NCBI RefSeq assembly: GCF_030063365.1
Contig: NZ_JASISY010000015.1
Location: 1-64,000, forward strand
Origin: Cryobacterium sp. PH29-G1
Lineage (GTDB): Bacteria; Actinomycetota; Actinomycetes; Actinomycetales; Microbacteriaceae
Direction of reading: 5' to 3'
Length of the DNA stretch: 64,000 nt
The position numbers and the translations under genes were made by a program. Under the pieces are notes generated by a model. The model searched no databases and was not told the DNA's origin. It saw only the letters and a program-made list of their open reading frames with translations. Position 1 is the first letter of the stretch, and the number at the start of each line of letters is the position of its first letter. Positions 16,373-26,867 of this stretch are shown here, one piece after another.

Positions 16373-17461
16373 CTAGCGGCCCAGTTTGGGCGAGAACCAG
16401 TGGGCGATGAGGCGAGCGAGACCGTTGAGCAGCATCACGATCAGAATCAGGGTGAGCGCCCCGGCCCAGGCTCGGTCGACGTAGGCCTGCGCGTCGGCGC
16501 CCTGGTTGGCATACTGGGTGTACACAAACACCGGCAGTGTCATCATCCGCTCGCTGAACAGGTCGTAGTTCATGCTCGAGGTGAACCCGGCGATGATCAA
16601 CAGCGGCGCCGTCTCACCGATCACGCGAGCGATCGACAGCATGACTCCGGTCACGATTCCCGCAATGGATGTCGGCAGCACCACCTTAAGAATGGTCAAC
16701 CATTTCGGAACCCCAAGTGCAAAGGCCGCCTCGCGCAGTTCGTTCGGCACGAGCTTGAGCATTTCCTCGCTCGAGCGCACCACCACGGGAATCATCAGCA
16801 CCGACAGCGCGATCGACCCGCCGAAACCAAAGCGCACACCCGGGTCGTCGAACAACAGAGCGAACAGGGCGAACGCGAACAGTCCGGCGACGATCGAGGG
16901 GATGCCGGTCATCACGTCGACGAAGAAGGTGATGGCCCGCGCCAGCTTGCCGCGACCGTATTCCACGAGGTAGATCGAGGCGAGCAGCCCGATCGGCACG
17001 GAGATCAGCGTCGCGACGCCGGTCACCATGAGCGTTCCCATGACGGCGTGCAGCACGCCGCCTCCCGCTCCGACCACGTTGCGCTGCGACTCGGTGAAGA
17101 AGGTCGGCGTCAGAAACGCGGGCAGTCCGTTGACCACGGTCGTGTACACGATCGACACGAGCGGCAGCATGGCGATCACGAACGCGGCGGTGACCAGCGC
17201 CGTCATCAACCGGTCCAGCGCCTTGCGGGAGCCTTCGACCAGACGCGAGAGCACGTAGATGGCAACGCAGTACAGCGCCGTGCCGAATACGACCGTGCCC
17301 ACAATGTTGAAGCCGTCAACGGCTCCCGACAGAAAGAGCATGGTGAAGAAGGCGGCTGACACGGCCCAGCTGGCCAGCAGCACCCAGAGCGGGGAGCGCC
17401 GGGGCAGCTTGCCCGCGGTCAGCGAGTTGGTCAGCGGGGTAGCTTGCATAACGGATGTCAT
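16373..17461 (-). CDS. pstA: Phosphate ABC transporter permease PstA
   Basis: A 362-residue permease with two membrane segments and a linker before the core six-segment permease domain. The EAA loop reads ELREAAFALGVPKWLTILKVVLP. PstA features include GIPSIVAGLFAFALF and GETAPLLIIAGF. The ATG at 17461 overlaps the pstC stop by one base set (ATGA); an internal ATG at 17449 is possible. Confidence 0.95.
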   Translation of the reverse strand: MTSVMQATPLTNSLTAGKLPRRSPLWVLLASWAVSAAFFTMLFLSGAVDGFNIVGTVVFGTALYCVAIYVLSRLVEGSRKALDRLMTALVTAAFVIAMLPLVSIVYTTVVNGLPAFLTPTFFTESQRNVVGAGGGVLHAVMGTLMVTGVATLISVPIGLLASIYLVEYGRGKLARAITFFVDVMTGIPSIVAGLFAFALFALLFDDPGVRFGFGGSIALSVLMIPVVVRSSEEMLKLVPNELREAAFALGVPKWLTILKVVLPTSIAGIVTGVMLSIARVIGETAPLLIIAGFTSSMNYDLFSERMMTLPVFVYTQYANQGADAQAYVDRAWAGALTLILIVMLLNGLARLIAHWFSPKLGR

Positions 17462-18402
17462 CAGTTGGCTCCCGAGAATGCCTTACGGCTGTTGATAATG
17501 ACCCGGGCCAGCATGTTCACGAGCAGGGTCACGACGAACAAGACCAGGCCGGTAGCGAGCAGGATGTTCACACCGACACCGTGCGACTCGGGAAAATTCA
17601 GCGCGATATTCGCGGCGATCGTGGTGGAGTTCTGCGAGGTGAGCAGCTGAAAGATCACCTGCGGGCTGGGGGAGAGCACCATGGCCACGGCCATGGTCTC
17701 GCCGAGGGCACGGCCAAGTCCGAGCATCGACGCCGAAATGATGCCGGGCAAACCGAACGGCAGCACGGCCATCCGGATCATTTCCCAGCGGGTGGCACCG
17801 AGAGCCAGAGCGGCTTCTTCGTGCAGCAGCGGGGTTTGCAGAAAAATCTCCCGGCAGATGGCGGTGATGATCGGCAGGATCATCACGGCGAGCACGATCG
17901 AGACGGTGAAGATGGTGCGGCCCGTGCCGGAGACGGGGCCTTCAAACAACGTGAACCAGCCGAACCAATCCACCAGGGTGGTGTAGAACGGCTGCACCAT
18001 GGGGGCCAGCACGCCGATACCCCAGAGGCCGAAGACCACCGAGGGAACAGCCGCCAGCAGGTCAACCAGGTAGCCGAGGCCCTGCGCGAGCCGACGCGGC
18101 GCAAAGTGCGAGATGAACAGTGCGATGCCGATGGCGACCGGAACGGCCATGAGCAGCGCCAGGATGGCCGAATAGATCGTGCCGAAGACCAGAGGCCCAA
18201 CGTAAGACCAGAAGTTGGTGACATCTCCGCTGAACTCGTCGGGCGCGGCGACGAACGCCGGCAGGCTCTCGACGAGCAGAAAGATGGCCACGGCCGCGAG
18301 CACGGCCAGGATCAGGCTGCCGGCAATGACGGTGGCCGACGAGAAGATGCGGTCGCCGGGGCGTTGCCTGGCCTTAATGGTCGTAGCGGCAGCTGTGGTC
18401 AT
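17461..18402 (-). CDS. pstC: Phosphate ABC transporter permease PstC
   Basis: A 313-residue permease with an N-terminal segment and a large external loop before the core domain. AAVPSVVFGLWGIGVLAP and the EAA loop HEEAALALGATRWEMIRMAVLP identify PstC, as does GRALGETMAVAMV. It follows pstS after a 146-base gap that may hold a second promoter. It is translationally coupled to pstA. Confidence 0.95.
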   Translation of the reverse strand: MTTAAATTIKARQRPGDRIFSSATVIAGSLILAVLAAVAIFLLVESLPAFVAAPDEFSGDVTNFWSYVGPLVFGTIYSAILALLMAVPVAIGIALFISHFAPRRLAQGLGYLVDLLAAVPSVVFGLWGIGVLAPMVQPFYTTLVDWFGWFTLFEGPVSGTGRTIFTVSIVLAVMILPIITAICREIFLQTPLLHEEAALALGATRWEMIRMAVLPFGLPGIISASMLGLGRALGETMAVAMVLSPSPQVIFQLLTSQNSTTIAANIALNFPESHGVGVNILLATGLVLFVVTLLVNMLARVIINSRKAFSGAN

Positions 18403-18429
18403 GCCGATCTCCTAAGTAGCGTCAGGCTA

Positions 18430-18447
18430 GTGAAATTATGGTGAAAC
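18430..18447 (-). promoter_or_regulatory. Possible second Pho-type site upstream of pstC
   Basis: On the minus strand two heptamers, GTTTCAC and ATTTCAC, are spaced exactly 11 bases apart, the period of actinobacterial PHO boxes. The region also resembles a -10 (CATAAT), so the assignment is weak. It lies about 30 bases before the pstC start. Confidence 0.35.
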
Positions 18448-18548
18448 GCGAGGTGCCAGGTGGTTGGACGCAATTGGCCGTTCACCCCAGTCTGCCCGAT
18501 CCTGTCCCGCGATTGTGCGAGAAAGGACCGGGCAGCGGTGTTCAGGTG

Positions 18549-19643
18549 CTACTTGACAGTCGCGAGAACCGCGGCGACGTCGGCTTCAAGCTCGGTCGTC
18601 AGCGGTGCAACTCCGGCAGCTTCCTCGGCGACAGTCTGTCCCTCGGCGCTGGCGATGAACTCGATGTAGGCCTTCACGAGCTCGCCCTGGGCGGCATCGG
18701 CGTACTCGTTGCAGACGATCGCGTAGCTCACCAGAACCAGCGGGTACTCCGCCGCGTTGGTGGTCTTGCGGTTCAGGTCCAGCGCGAGGTCGTCGGCAGC
18801 GCGGTCGGCCACGAGGGGCGATCCGGCGACAACCTCGGCCGCGGCCTCGGGGGTGTAAGCGACGAAGTCGGTGCCGACCTGCAGCTTGGCGGTGCTGAGC
18901 TCGCCGGCCTGCGACGCGTCAGCGTAACCGATCATGTTCGTGCCGTTGGTGACGGCGGAAACGACACCGGAGGTGCCCTGCGCGCCTTCGCCGCTCTGGA
19001 ACGGGAACGTGTCGGACGCCTTCTCGGTCCAGACATCCGGTGCCGTCTGGCCCAGGTAGTCGGAGAAGTTCTTGGTGGTGCCCGAGTCGTCCGAGCGGTG
19101 CACGGCGTTGATCGTAGCCGACGGCAGCGTCGCGTCGGGGTTCAGGGCCACGAGTGCGGCGTCGTCCCAGGTGGTGATCTCGCCGGCGAAGATCTTGGCG
19201 AGTGTGTCGGCATCCACGTTGAGGTCGGTGACACCCTCAACGTTGAAGATCACGGCGATGGGGGAGATGTAGACCGGCAGGTCGACGGCCTTGCTGCCGG
19301 CAGCGCAGGTGGCGAACTCGCCGGCGAGCTCCTCGGTGCTCATGTAGGAGTCGCTGCCGGCGAAGTCGGATCCGCCCGAGGCGAAGGCCTTGCGACCGGC
19401 ACCGGAGCCGGAGGGCTCGTAGTTGATGGTGACGCCGGTGTTGGCGGTCTGGAAGGCAGCGATCCACGCTTTCTGCGCCGCGTCCATCGAGGAGGCGCCG
19501 CCGCCGTTGAGGGTACCGGTGAGCGTGCTGGCCGGGGAATCGCCCGTGGTGGCAACGTCCCCTTCGTTTGCTGCACAGGAGGAGAGTGCGAGGCCTGCTG
19601 CAATGGCAATGACCAGAGGGCGGCCGAAACGCTTGAAGTTCAC
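18549..19643 (-). CDS. pstS: Phosphate-binding lipoprotein PstS
   Basis: A 364-residue binding protein. The start is GTG at 19643, preceded by GAAAGGGA, and gives a lipoprotein signal (FGRPLVIAIAAGLALSSC). Phosphate-binding loops are visible: GGGASSMDAAQKAW, EPSGSGAGRKAFASGGSDFAGSD, HRSDDSGTT and GTSGVVSAV. The frame is open for over 360 bases upstream, but that region carries the Pho box and no domain. It is first in pstSCAB and should be induced by phosphate starvation. Confidence 0.95.
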   Translation of the reverse strand: MNFKRFGRPLVIAIAAGLALSSCAANEGDVATTGDSPASTLTGTLNGGGASSMDAAQKAWIAAFQTANTGVTINYEPSGSGAGRKAFASGGSDFAGSDSYMSTEELAGEFATCAAGSKAVDLPVYISPIAVIFNVEGVTDLNVDADTLAKIFAGEITTWDDAALVALNPDATLPSATINAVHRSDDSGTTKNFSDYLGQTAPDVWTEKASDTFPFQSGEGAQGTSGVVSAVTNGTNMIGYADASQAGELSTAKLQVGTDFVAYTPEAAAEVVAGSPLVADRAADDLALDLNRKTTNAAEYPLVLVSYAIVCNEYADAAQGELVKAYIEFIASAEGQTVAEEAAGVAPLTTELEADVAAVLATVK

Positions 19644-19748
19644 GTGTATCCCTTTCGAGGGGTTGGCAAGACTGTGTTTTTTCGTACGCGGGCCGGTGCT
19701 GGCCCAGAACGAGGCTAAACAGGTGAAGTAACCACCGACCAACCTTCG

Positions 19749-19766
19749 GGTAAACAGATGGTGAAC
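19749..19766 (-). promoter_or_regulatory. PHO box upstream of pstS
   Basis: On the minus strand GTTCACC and GTTTACC are spaced by exactly 11 bases (GTTCACC-ATCT-GTTTACC). This matches the direct-repeat form of the actinobacterial PHO box (GTTCACC every 11 bases). It lies about 105 bases before the pstS GTG. The RegX3-type regulator at 35729-36412 is the likely binder. Confidence 0.75.
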
Positions 19767-19822
19767 GAGCGATAACGGTGCCGCCGTTCCCGCGCCTCGC
19801 ACGGACGCGCGCGGGGAGCGTC

Positions 19823-20769
19823 CTACGCCGTGGCGGGGTACGTCTCTATGGCGAGGATGCCGGCGGCCGGGTTCTCCGACGACAGGTGCACGATCGAGAA
19901 CCCGCCGGTGTCCAAATCCGCGGCGTCGAACAGGGCCGACGTCGTCTGCGTGCCGGTGGCCAGCGCGATTTCGCGCAGAATCTCCGGGAGCACCGGCCCG
20001 TGGCTGCACAGCACGACCGTTTTGCGGGCTCGCACCCGTTTGCCGATGACGGTGCGCACATCCGCTTCACCGTTTTCGAGGGCGTCCTGGCTGATCAGAT
20101 CGGTCTGTTTGATCGGGATGCCCGTGGCGGCGGCCAGCGGAGCCACGGTCGTGACGCAGCGCGTTGCGGTGCTGGAAATGATGCGGAGCGGACGCCAAGC
20201 GGTGACCGTGTCGACCAGGCTGGCCGCCTGCGACACCCCACGCGCGGTGAGGGGACGACGTGCGTCTGGACCCACGCCGTTGCGTGGCGCCGCCTTGCCG
20301 TGCCGCAGCGCGATGAGAGCGAACGTGCGGGTCACGCCGGCATCAACGAGGGCCGAGAACGTCTCGAGAATGGCGACGTCGGCCGCGTAGCTCAGATAGC
20401 TGCGGGCCTTTTTAATGGTGACCCATTCGATCGCGGCGACCTCGCCGTTCGGCACGAAGGTTGAGCGTGCGATGGCCTCGGGGGTGATCTCGGCGGCCCA
20501 ATAGTGCACGATCTTGGTGCGGCCGTCGGGCATGTCGTAGTGCGATATCCCGAGCGGAACACCCAGCGCCACGGCCAGGCCGGTCTCTTCCTCAACCTCA
20601 CGCACGGCCGTGCGCGGCAGCGTCTCGCCCGGATCGACCTTGCCCTTGGGAATGGTCACGTCGCCGTGCACCGTGCGGTGAATGAGGAGCACGTGCATGC
20701 GCCCGTCGATCAGACGCCAGCAGACGGCTCCGGCAGCGTACACGGCGGAGTCCACGGTCTTGGTCGCCA

Positions 20770-20770
<1 letters not shown>
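19823..20770 (-). CDS. Nudix hydrolase fused to histidine phosphatase (MutT1-like)
   Basis: A 315-residue two-domain protein. The N-terminal Nudix domain has the box GKVDPGETLPRTAVREVEEE (about 43-62) followed by TGL. The C-terminal domain is a histidine phosphatase beginning LIALRHGKA with a later LCSHGPVLPE. Mycobacterial MutT1 has this arrangement and hydrolyses 8-oxo-dGTP and diadenosine polyphosphates; it also lies next to ppk. The gene overlaps the ppk stop by 4 bases, so the two are co-expressed. Confidence 0.9.
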
Positions 20771-22941
<2,171 letters not shown>

Positions 22942-23190
22942 TGGTCCATCCTGACACCCTTGGTGGCGCCACCGCGACGAAGTGAGTGAACGTCGTGCGA
23001 AATTATTCCGGGACCCGTTGACATTTCGGCCTGCCGCGCCGTCCCTGCCTCGCCGCCCCCTGCCCTTCGCCCGCCGCCCTTCGCCCGCCGCCCTTCGCTC
23101 GCAGCTCTCGCCCCTCGCCCCTCGCCCCTGCCCCTCGCCCGCAACCCTCGCCCTCGCCCGGCCCTCGCTTTATCCTCTCCAGCTCCCTCT
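22942..23190. other. Low-complexity spacer upstream of ppk
   Basis: Pyrimidine-rich stretch of degenerate repeats (ctcgcccctcgcccc, gcccgccgcccttcg). No coding signal was found. The ppk promoter should lie near 22950-23030. The 96-bp inverted-repeat element follows. Confidence 0.6.
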
Positions 23191-23286
23191 GCGCATAACT
23201 CCTGCAATTTGCGCGCGGAGCAGCTGCGATTCGCGTAATTGCGGGGGGTGCGCTCGGGCGTCGAAGAATTTGCAGGAGTTATGCGC
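23191..23286. repeat. R5 96-bp element with terminal inverted repeats, copy a
   Basis: It starts gcgcataactcctgcaa and ends with the exact reverse complement (ttgcaggagttatgcgc); the next few bases also pair. A second element of exactly the same length with the same ends lies at 33451-33546, and the interiors share gatt-cgcg-aatt blocks. It is too short to encode protein. It looks like a miniature mobile element or folded repeat. Confidence 0.85.
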
Positions 23287-23315
23287 GCGACGACTGGCGG
23301 GCATGGAGCCTGCTG

Positions 23316-23374
23316 CGGTCAGGCGGTCAGGCGGTCAGGCGGTCAACGTCAGGCGGTCAACGTCAGGCGGTGAG
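23316..23374. repeat. Short tandem repeats around the mshD stop codon
   Basis: The units aggcggtc and gtcaacgtcaggcg repeat several times across the mshD 3' end. Repeats of the stop-codon region extend about 50 bases past the gene, which suggests slippage. Confidence 0.7.
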
Positions 23375-24535
23375 GCGGCGGTACTGCACGTCGACGGTAT
23401 AGTCCACGAAACCGAGCGCGCGGTACAGGTGCACGGGGCCGAGGCTGTCGGCCTCTACGTAGAGCGCGGCGGTGGTGCACCCGGCGTCGACGAAGCGCTG
23501 CAACCCGGCCTGCATGAGCCCGCGGCCGAACCCGCGACCGGCGGCGTCCGGATGCACCCCGATCACATAAATTTCGCCGAGGCTACCCTCCACTTTGAGC
23601 CAGTTGTAGCCGATCATGCGGTCGGAGCTGTCGCGCAGAATCAGAAAGTCATCGGGATTGAACCAGCCCTCGCCCTGCCGGGCCGCGAGGTCAGCTTCGG
23701 TGATCGCGCCCTGTTCCGGGTGCGTCGCAAAGACGAGCGCATTCAGCGCCACCCATTCGGCGTCGTCGATCCCCGGCCGGAACGACGTGATCTCGGCGCC
23801 GTCCAGTAGAGCGGATGCCGCCACCGCGGTCTCCGTCCCCGCCGCGGTCCCGGTCTCCGTCGCCGTGCCCGTCGCCGTCGCCGTCGCCGTGCCCGTCGCC
23901 GTCCCCGTCCCCGTCCCCGTCCCCGTCCCCGTCCCCGTCAGAGGCTTGCGCAACTCCAACAAGGTGCGCGCGGCAACGAAGCGCAGTTCGCTCGCGAGGG
24001 CACGGGCGGCGGGATGATCGCCGTGTGACCAAGCGGTCACTCCGTTGGGTTCGGTGTCGGCGAGTTCACGTGCCGCCGCCCGCCCATACCCGCGTCGCCG
24101 GTAGTCCGGCGCAATAACAAAGTCAATCTCGCCGCGTCCGCCGAGCGCGGCGCCGACAACGACGGTGTGCGCTGCCGCTGCCGCTGCCGCTGCACCGTCA
24201 CCGTCACCGTCACCGTCGGTCGAGTCTGCCACGCCGGGGGTAGCTGCACCGTCACCGTCGGTCGAGTCTGCCTCGCCGGGGGTAGCTGCACCGTCACCGT
24301 CGGTCGAGTCTGCCTCGCCGATGCCGGGTGCGTTCGGCGAGTCTGCCGAGTCAGCGGACTCGGCGACGCACACCAGATAGGCGGTGCGGAGGCCGTCCTG
24401 CAGGTCGTAGAGCGCCTGCTCGTTGAACGGCGCGTAGCCGTCGAACGCGCGAGCGGCCGCGGCGACCCGATGAAAATCGGCCAGCCCCGCAGCATCCGCT
24501 GTACTAAGCGCGCGTAGAATTTGGAACCCGTTCAT
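23363..24535 (-). CDS. mshD: Mycothiol synthase
   Basis: A 390-residue double-GNAT acetyltransferase that makes mycothiol from Cys-GlcN-Ins and acetyl-CoA. The N-terminal domain has [18 protein letters not shown]. The C-terminal domain has the acetyl-CoA loop [19 protein letters not shown] and [20 protein letters not shown], typical of MshD. The family is usually near 300 residues. The excess comes from an Ala/Asp/Gly-rich repeat array in the first domain (three ADSTDGDG units) and a Thr-Gly/Thr-Ala array between domains. The ATG at 24535 follows GAAGAG and overlaps the glnR-like gene by 32 bases. That gene order is also known in Mycobacterium. Confidence 0.9.
   Translation of the reverse strand: MNGFQILRALSTADAAGLADFHRVAAAARAFDGYAPFNEQALYDLQDGLRTAYLVCVAESADSADSPNAPGIGEADSTDGDGAATPGEADSTDGDGAATPGVADSTDGDGDGDGAAAAAAAAHTVVVGAALGGRGEIDFVIAPDYRRRGYGRAAARELADTEPNGVTAWSHGDHPAARALASELRFVAARTLLELRKPLTGTGTGTGTGTGTATGTATATATGTATETGTAAGTETAVAASALLDGAEITSFRPGIDDAEWVALNALVFATHPEQGAITEADLAARQGEGWFNPDDFLILRDSSDRMIGYNWLKVEGSLGEIYVIGVHPDAAGRGFGRGLMQAGLQRFVDAGCTTAALYVEADSLGPVHLYRALGFVDYTVDVQYRRLTA
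23831..23939. repeat. Hexanucleotide array inside mshD
   Basis: Imperfect hexamers (gtcccc, gtcgcc, gtgccc) in near-unbroken series encode alternating Thr-Gly and Thr-Ala between the two GNAT domains of MshD. The six-base period keeps the frame whatever the copy number. Confidence 0.9.
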
Positions 24536-25196
24536 CGTTCTCTTCGTGCACATTGAAGCGATAACCCACGTTGCGCACCGTGCCGATGAGCGACTCCTGG
24601 TCGCCCAACTTCGCCCGCAGGCGCCGCACGTGCACGTCGACGGTGCGGGTGCCGCCGAAGTAGTCGTAGCCCCAAACCTCGCTCAACAGCTGCTCCCGGG
24701 TGAACACTCGCGACGGATGCGCCGCCAGGAATCGCAGCAGCTCGAACTCCTTATAGGTGAGGTCCAGCGGCTTGCCGTGCACCTTCGCCGAGTAGCTCGC
24801 CTCGTCGATGATGACGCCGGCCGCGCGAATCGTGTTCGACGGTTCGCTGCGGGCCACGCGCCCGGCAGTCAAACGGATGCGGGCATCCACCTCGGCTGGA
24901 CCGGCCGTGTCGAGAATGACGTCGTCGACACCCCAGTCGGGACTGACGGCGGCCAAGCCGCCCTCGGTGATCACGAGGAGGAGGGGCGTGGAACTGCCCA
25001 TGGTGTGCAGAATCTGGCACAGTGCCTTGGCCGCGACGAGGTTGCTGCGCGCATCGACCAGAATGAGGTCCGAATCGGGCGCATTGATGAGCTGGTCCGC
25101 CTGAGCGGGAATAAGCTTTGCGCTGTGCGATAGCAGCGCCAGGGCGGGGAGCACGTCATTGTTGGCCGCCGAGGTCAGGATCAACAACTGCGCCAC
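24504..25196 (-). CDS. glnR: GlnR-type atypical OmpR-family regulator
   Basis: A 230-residue regulator. The receiver-like domain keeps the central Asp (LILVDARSN) but lacks the usual acidic pair, as GlnR does. The segment [34 protein letters not shown] closely follows the pattern remembered for actinobacterial GlnR. The winged helix has [20 protein letters not shown] and [15 protein letters not shown]. GlnR governs nitrogen assimilation. The start is GTG with GGAGGGC. Its position before mshD supports the assignment. Confidence 0.85.
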   Translation of the reverse strand: MAQLLILTSAANNDVLPALALLSHSAKLIPAQADQLINAPDSDLILVDARSNLVAAKALCQILHTMGSSTPLLLVITEGGLAAVSPDWGVDDVILDTAGPAEVDARIRLTAGRVARSEPSNTIRAAGVIIDEASYSAKVHGKPLDLTYKEFELLRFLAAHPSRVFTREQLLSEVWGYDYFGGTRTVDVHVRRLRAKLGDQESLIGTVRNVGYRFNVHEENDERVPNSTRA

Positions 25197-25268
25197 TCGC
25201 GCCCTCCAAGTATCTCGAATTTCATTCTAGCGTGCCATGGAACCAAGGCGGTCAGGCACAATAGAAAC

Positions 25269-25523
25269 GTGAACTGGCATTGGAAAACGATCGCGACCGT
25301 GTGGGTACTGGCGATTGTGGGCGCAATCCTCACCATAATTCTCGCCACGCCGGCCTCCGCCATCGGCTGGATCGGACTCACCCTGGCCGTGTGTACCCTC
25401 GTCACGCTGGCCTTGCAGATTGCCACCGGCAGCAAAGAGGGCTACGTCTTGCGGGTCACCGTGAGCATCACGGGAGCCATCGTTATTCTCGTGGTCGCGA
25501 CCGTCGTCGTCGCTGCGCTCTGA
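25269..25523 (+). CDS. Small two- or three-span membrane protein
   Basis: An 84-residue protein with hydrophobic segments at about 9-27 (WVLAIVGAILTIILATPAS), 31-50 and 62-84. The start is GTG, divergent from the GlnR-like gene. No family motif is recognised; such small membrane proteins are common in related actinobacteria. The function is unknown. The gap to the next small gene is 22 bases, so they may be co-transcribed. Confidence 0.7.
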   Translation: MNWHWKTIATVWVLAIVGAILTIILATPASAIGWIGLTLAVCTLVTLALQIATGSKEGYVLRVTVSITGAIVILVVATVVVAAL

Positions 25524-25545
25524 CCGCTCGCACTAGACTCGCAGC

Positions 25546-25659
25546 ATGGATCTGTTAGCGCTTGAACTTTTCTTCCTGGGCCTGCTCGGGTTGGCCAGCT
25601 TGTCGATCGCCTGGGTATCAGGCATGGTCGTCTTCAAACTGTTCCGGGGGCAGCGGTAA
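25546..25659 (+). CDS. 37-residue single-span membrane peptide
   Basis: ATG to TAA encodes MDLLALELFFLGLLGLASLS followed by IAWVSGMVVFKLFRGQR. One hydrophobic helix ends in a positively charged tail. It ends 6 bases before the nitrobindin-like gene and begins 22 bases after the previous one, which argues for a real gene in a three-gene unit. No known family was recognised. Confidence 0.6.
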   Translation: MDLLALELFFLGLLGLASLSIAWVSGMVVFKLFRGQR

Positions 25660-25665
25660 GTCCGC

Positions 25666-26454
25666 ATGTTTGACCTCCCGGTCGGCTTGCCGTCCGAACT
25701 CGTTCCCCTCTCCTGGTTGATCGGAGTCTGGGAAGGTTCCGGCGTGCTCGAATACAAGATCGGCGAAGAATCGGTCAGCCGTACCTTCGGTCACCGCATC
25801 AGCTTCAGCCACGACGGCCTGCCGCACCTGAACTACAGCTCGTACACCTGGCTCGAGCCCGAAACGCCCGCCACAACGGATACTGCCGGCCTCGCCTCCG
25901 AAGCGGATGCTGCCGCGCTCGCCGCCTCGTCCGCTGTCACTTCGCCGGATGCGACAGCGGATGCCGCCGCGCTCGCCGCCTCGTCCGCGGAAACGCCCGC
26001 TGCGGCACCCCCCGCGCGGTCCGCGTCGATCCTGCCGCCCGAGTTGCTATCCGACGAGAGAACACCGTTGGTCACCGAAACCGGTTACTGGCGGCTCAGC
26101 CGGCATCAGGGCGACGGCGACCCGGGCCCCGGCATGCTGCCCGGAACCGGCGAGCGTCCGTTCACCTCGGCCGCGGCGGTGGAAACGCTGCGCAACCGTG
26201 ATGGCGGCTTCGACATTGAGGCTACCCTCGTGCACCCCGGCGGCGTGGCCGAGCTCTACCTCGGCCAGGTCAAGGGCCCGCGCATCGATCTCGCGACGGA
26301 CGCCGTGCTGCGCACCGCGGGCGCCAAACCCTACGCGGCCGCGACCCGCATGTACGGCCTGGTGGACAATCACCTGCTCTGGGCCTGGGACATCGCCGCT
26401 CTCGGCCAGGACCTGCGCACGCACGCCTCCGGCCGCCTGGCCCGAGTAGAGTAG
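25666..26454 (+). CDS. Nitrobindin-like (FABP-family, DUF1794) beta-barrel protein
   Basis: A 262-residue protein. It has the family's GVWEGSG turn (about 20-26) and a C-terminal LLWAWDIAALGQDLRTHASGRLARV block whose His is the probable haem ligand. Family members bind haem and are linked to NO/peroxynitrite chemistry. Between strands there is an extra Ala/Ser-rich segment of about 50 residues, including two near-identical copies of ADAAALAASSA; most relatives are about 160-200 residues. The start ATG is 6 bases after the small membrane peptide. Confidence 0.85.
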   Translation: MFDLPVGLPSELVPLSWLIGVWEGSGVLEYKIGEESVSRTFGHRISFSHDGLPHLNYSSYTWLEPETPATTDTAGLASEADAAALAASSAVTSPDATADAAALAASSAETPAAAPPARSASILPPELLSDERTPLVTETGYWRLSRHQGDGDPGPGMLPGTGERPFTSAAAVETLRNRDGGFDIEATLVHPGGVAELYLGQVKGPRIDLATDAVLRTAGAKPYAAATRMYGLVDNHLLWAWDIAALGQDLRTHASGRLARVE

Positions 26455-26468
26455 CCCCCTCTTTTTCT

Positions 26469-26536
26469 GCCCGGGCCCGGGCCCGGGAACTGGGCCCAGG
26501 ATAGATCATGGGCCCAGTTGCATAAGGTGGGCCCGG
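26469..26536 (+). repeat. R4 element, copy 1
   Basis: A GC palindrome (cccgggcccgggcccg) is followed by a hairpin (aactgggccca ... tgggcccagtt, loop region ggatagatca) and a gcataaggtgggcccgg tail. It is non-coding, just after the nitrobindin-like gene; the next copy begins 163 bases later in the same orientation. Confidence 0.92.
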
Positions 26537-26631
26537 CGCCTGTATGCGTCCGTGTGCGGTGCGTGTCCCGGCGGGCCGCTCGGGGCCTGCGCGCATCCGC
26601 TCCGGCACCGCGCGCGCGCCTTTTCGTCTTT

Positions 26632-26697
26632 CCGGGCCCGGGCCCGGAAACTGGGCCCAGGATAGATCATGGGCCCGGTTGCGTAAGGTGGGCCCGG
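26632..26697 (+). repeat. R4 element, copy 2
   Basis: Same modules as copy 1. The right hairpin arm reads tgggcccggtt, so one T-A pair becomes a T-G wobble and the fold survives. The tail is gcgtaaggtgggcccgg. Confidence 0.92.
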
Positions 26698-26867
26698 CCG
26701 CGCGCGCAGAGGGCCGCGCGGTGCATCCGCTCTCGCAGATCGTCACACAGCGCGAATAAAACGTCTGGCCGTACTGTTGACAGAGGTAGAGACGTAGTGC
26801 CTCGAGCACACCCCACCTGCACGATCGCCGCCCCTCAACTCAACCCGGGTCGGCAGAATTGAGCGAC

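Noticed and set aside
26270..26809. A 179-codon minus-strand frame spanning two R4 elements.
   Set aside because: Its residues come from translated repeats (Gly/Pro/Ala/Arg) and part of the nitrobindin-like gene read backwards.
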